From JABMRF01 sp964434235 (GTDB lineage: Bacteria; Patescibacteriota; Patescibacteriia; UBA11705; JABHMO01), in NCBI GenBank assembly GCA_964434235.1, contig CAYSUN010000045.1:1-7094 (forward strand): a stretch of 7,094 nt of DNA, read 5' to 3'. The notes under the pieces were generated by a model. That model was not told the origin of the DNA and ran no database searches. It saw only the letters and a program-made list of their open reading frames with translations. Every line of letters starts with the position of its first letter. The stretch's first letter is position 1. Positions 6,130 through 7,094 of this stretch are shown here, piece by piece. A program made the translations under genes and the position numbers.

Positions 6130-6204
6130 CTAGGTGTGGTTAGTCGGAATAATCTGGATATTCTAAGCGTTGGATTGGCGTTGGTAGAGAAATTTATAAA
6201 TCAA

Positions 6205-7094
6205 CTAAAAAATATAACACCCATGATTATCAGAACATAAGCGTTTATGGTCCTTACGGATTTCAAGCCAGTAATCTTTTTTTTTACTTTTGTAAGAGGT
6301 TTGTTCTGGTCGATTGTAAAAATCGGGGTTGATTTCTGTATTGTTTACGATATGACAGTTCTCTTTCTCGCTACAGTAGTAATATGATCCATCCTGTTTT
6401 TCAATCCAATATTCCTTCTTGTGTTTTGTCGTTTTCTTTGTTTTAGCGTCTGTTGCTGGCTTAAAATGTAGGACATATTCATCAAGTTCAATTATGAGAG
6501 CATGTGGTTCGACAATTGATTCTTCGTCTTTTCGGGGTTTTTGTATCTCGTAAGTTAAGGGAGGCATTTTTTTTGTTGGAGTAGGCTGTTGAACTTTTTC
6601 TTCGATATATTCTTCATAAATATCTTTCAAAGGTGTTAATTCAGCTTCTTTGTCATGAATAGCAAGATCTTCAGAAGTTGGCTGAATTTCTTTAATAATT
6701 GGATCAAGCTCAGCACTTAGTTCTGTGATTCGATCCTCGTCAAAAACTTTATACATGGCATGGTCTAGATCAAGCCGTGTTTCCAAACCCTCAAGTTCAG
6801 TGATTGCGCTTGTTGTTTTTTCTAATTCACGATAAATAATATCTTTGTACGCTTTGGCTTTTTGAATAGCTCCTAACATGTTTTTGATCAGCGGGTCTTT
6901 GGAAGCTTCTTCAAAAGTATTGTAATTAAGACCTTTTTGACTTTTGATTTCTTGGACAAAGGAATCAATTTTTTCTTTGAAAGCTTTATAAGCCTGTTCA
7001 AGCCGAAGCTTTTTTTCTTGTAGTTTTGCTTTTAGCTCTTTGACTAAGCCTGCACGGCAAGCCCCAATGCTTGTCATTGGGGAAGGATAGTGCA
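6205..7094 (-). CDS. Coiled-coil protein with shared domain and two C-terminal Cys repeats, partial
   Basis: The frame is open to the right edge. The first ATG (7077) has no Shine-Dalgarno and lies in a palindrome, so the true start is probably outside the window. Counting from that ATG, residues 11-48 form a coiled coil that aligns with the lipoprotein (KEKIDSFVQEI against QEKIGIFVNEI). About 55-158 is the shared domain: AIQKAKAYKDII (70-81), LDLDHAMY (102-109), IQPTSEDL (131-138) and PLKDIYEEYI (149-158). A Pro/Lys linker leads to two 23-residue repeats at 222-244 and 268-290 that align without gaps: YW[IL]E, then Cys-Ser, and a second Cys six residues after the first. By analogy with its paralogue it should be an envelope protein with an anchor upstream of the edge. 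Function unknown. Confidence 0.82.
   Translation of the reverse strand, partial: HYPSPMTSIGACRAGLVKELKAKLQEKKLRLEQAYKAFKEKIDSFVQEIKSQKGLNYNTFEEASKDPLIKNMLGAIQKAKAYKDIIYRELEKTTSAITELEGLETRLDLDHAMYKVFDEDRITELSAELDPIIKEIQPTSEDLAIHDKEAELTPLKDIYEEYIEEKVQQPTPTKKMPPLTYEIQKPRKDEESIVEPHALIIELDEYVLHFKPATDAKTKKTTKHKKEYWIEKQDGSYYYCSEKENCHIVNNTEINPDFYNRPEQTSYKSKKKDYWLEIRKDHKRLCSDNHGCYIF
7051..7094. repeat. 44-bp imperfect palindrome at the window edge
   Basis: Outer arms TGCAC (7051-7055) and GTGCA (7090-7094) enclose a perfect 8-bp inner stem, CCCCAATG (7062-7069) and CATTGGGG (7075-7082), around a CTTGT loop, with an unpaired bulge of 6-7 bases on each side. It is GC-richer than its surroundings and stays in frame with the partial gene. 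It could be an inserted palindromic repeat, an element end, or chance structure; the arms may continue beyond the edge. Confidence 0.55.

Noticed and set aside
7059..7077. IGAC near the first Met of the right-hand partial protein as a lipobox
   Set aside because: No hydrophobic stretch precedes the Cys; the visible upstream residues are polar or proline-rich.

Overview
This AT-rich window looks like part of a small bacterial genome. The combination of a cytosolic-type [NiFe]-hydrogenase large subunit, a very compact gene layout, lysine-rich coiled-coil envelope proteins with no recognisable family name, TTGACA-type promoters and strong GGAGG ribosome binding sites suggests a Patescibacteria/CPR-like organism. 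That assignment is inference; no marker gene is present. No gene I accept ends in TGA, but I see no evidence of a recoded genetic code.

Left part (1-2231, plus strand): the C-terminal half of a short-chain dehydrogenase/reductase, 16 bp later a complete [NiFe]-hydrogenase large subunit with both metal-binding motifs, and then a small nucleotidyltransferase-like gene broken by a one-base frameshift. The hydrogenase ends exactly at the final His of its C-terminal motif, so it lacks the peptide normally removed by a maturation protease. No small subunit or diaphorase subunit lies in the window; they may lie upstream.

Right part (2232-7094, minus strand): a run of envelope-protein genes. Each appears to be its own transcription unit, with a TTGACA promoter, an AG-rich leader and SD, one gene, and an intrinsic terminator. 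They are (in transcription order from the right edge) a partial coiled-coil protein with two C-terminal Cys repeats, a lipoprotein that runs by frameshift into a WD40 beta-propeller, a four-TM protein with a duplicated soluble repeat, and a single-TM coiled-coil protein. Three of the four share a conserved, unnamed domain of about 100 residues (core KAEAYKDI ... LDLD ... IDKL ... IQPTAxDL ... PLxxIYExYI). Two identical 35-bp terminators flank the single-TM gene.

Main discoveries: (1) the lipoprotein and WD40 reading frames are one gene, split at a run of ten A residues that carries a classical A_AAA_AAC slippery heptamer; (2) a paralogous family built on a novel domain, with different C-terminal modules; (3) a hydrogenase large subunit encoded in its already-mature form. 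The frameshift could be biology (transcriptional slippage or phase variation) or an assembly error, and a second single-base indel in the nucleotidyltransferase gene keeps the second explanation open.
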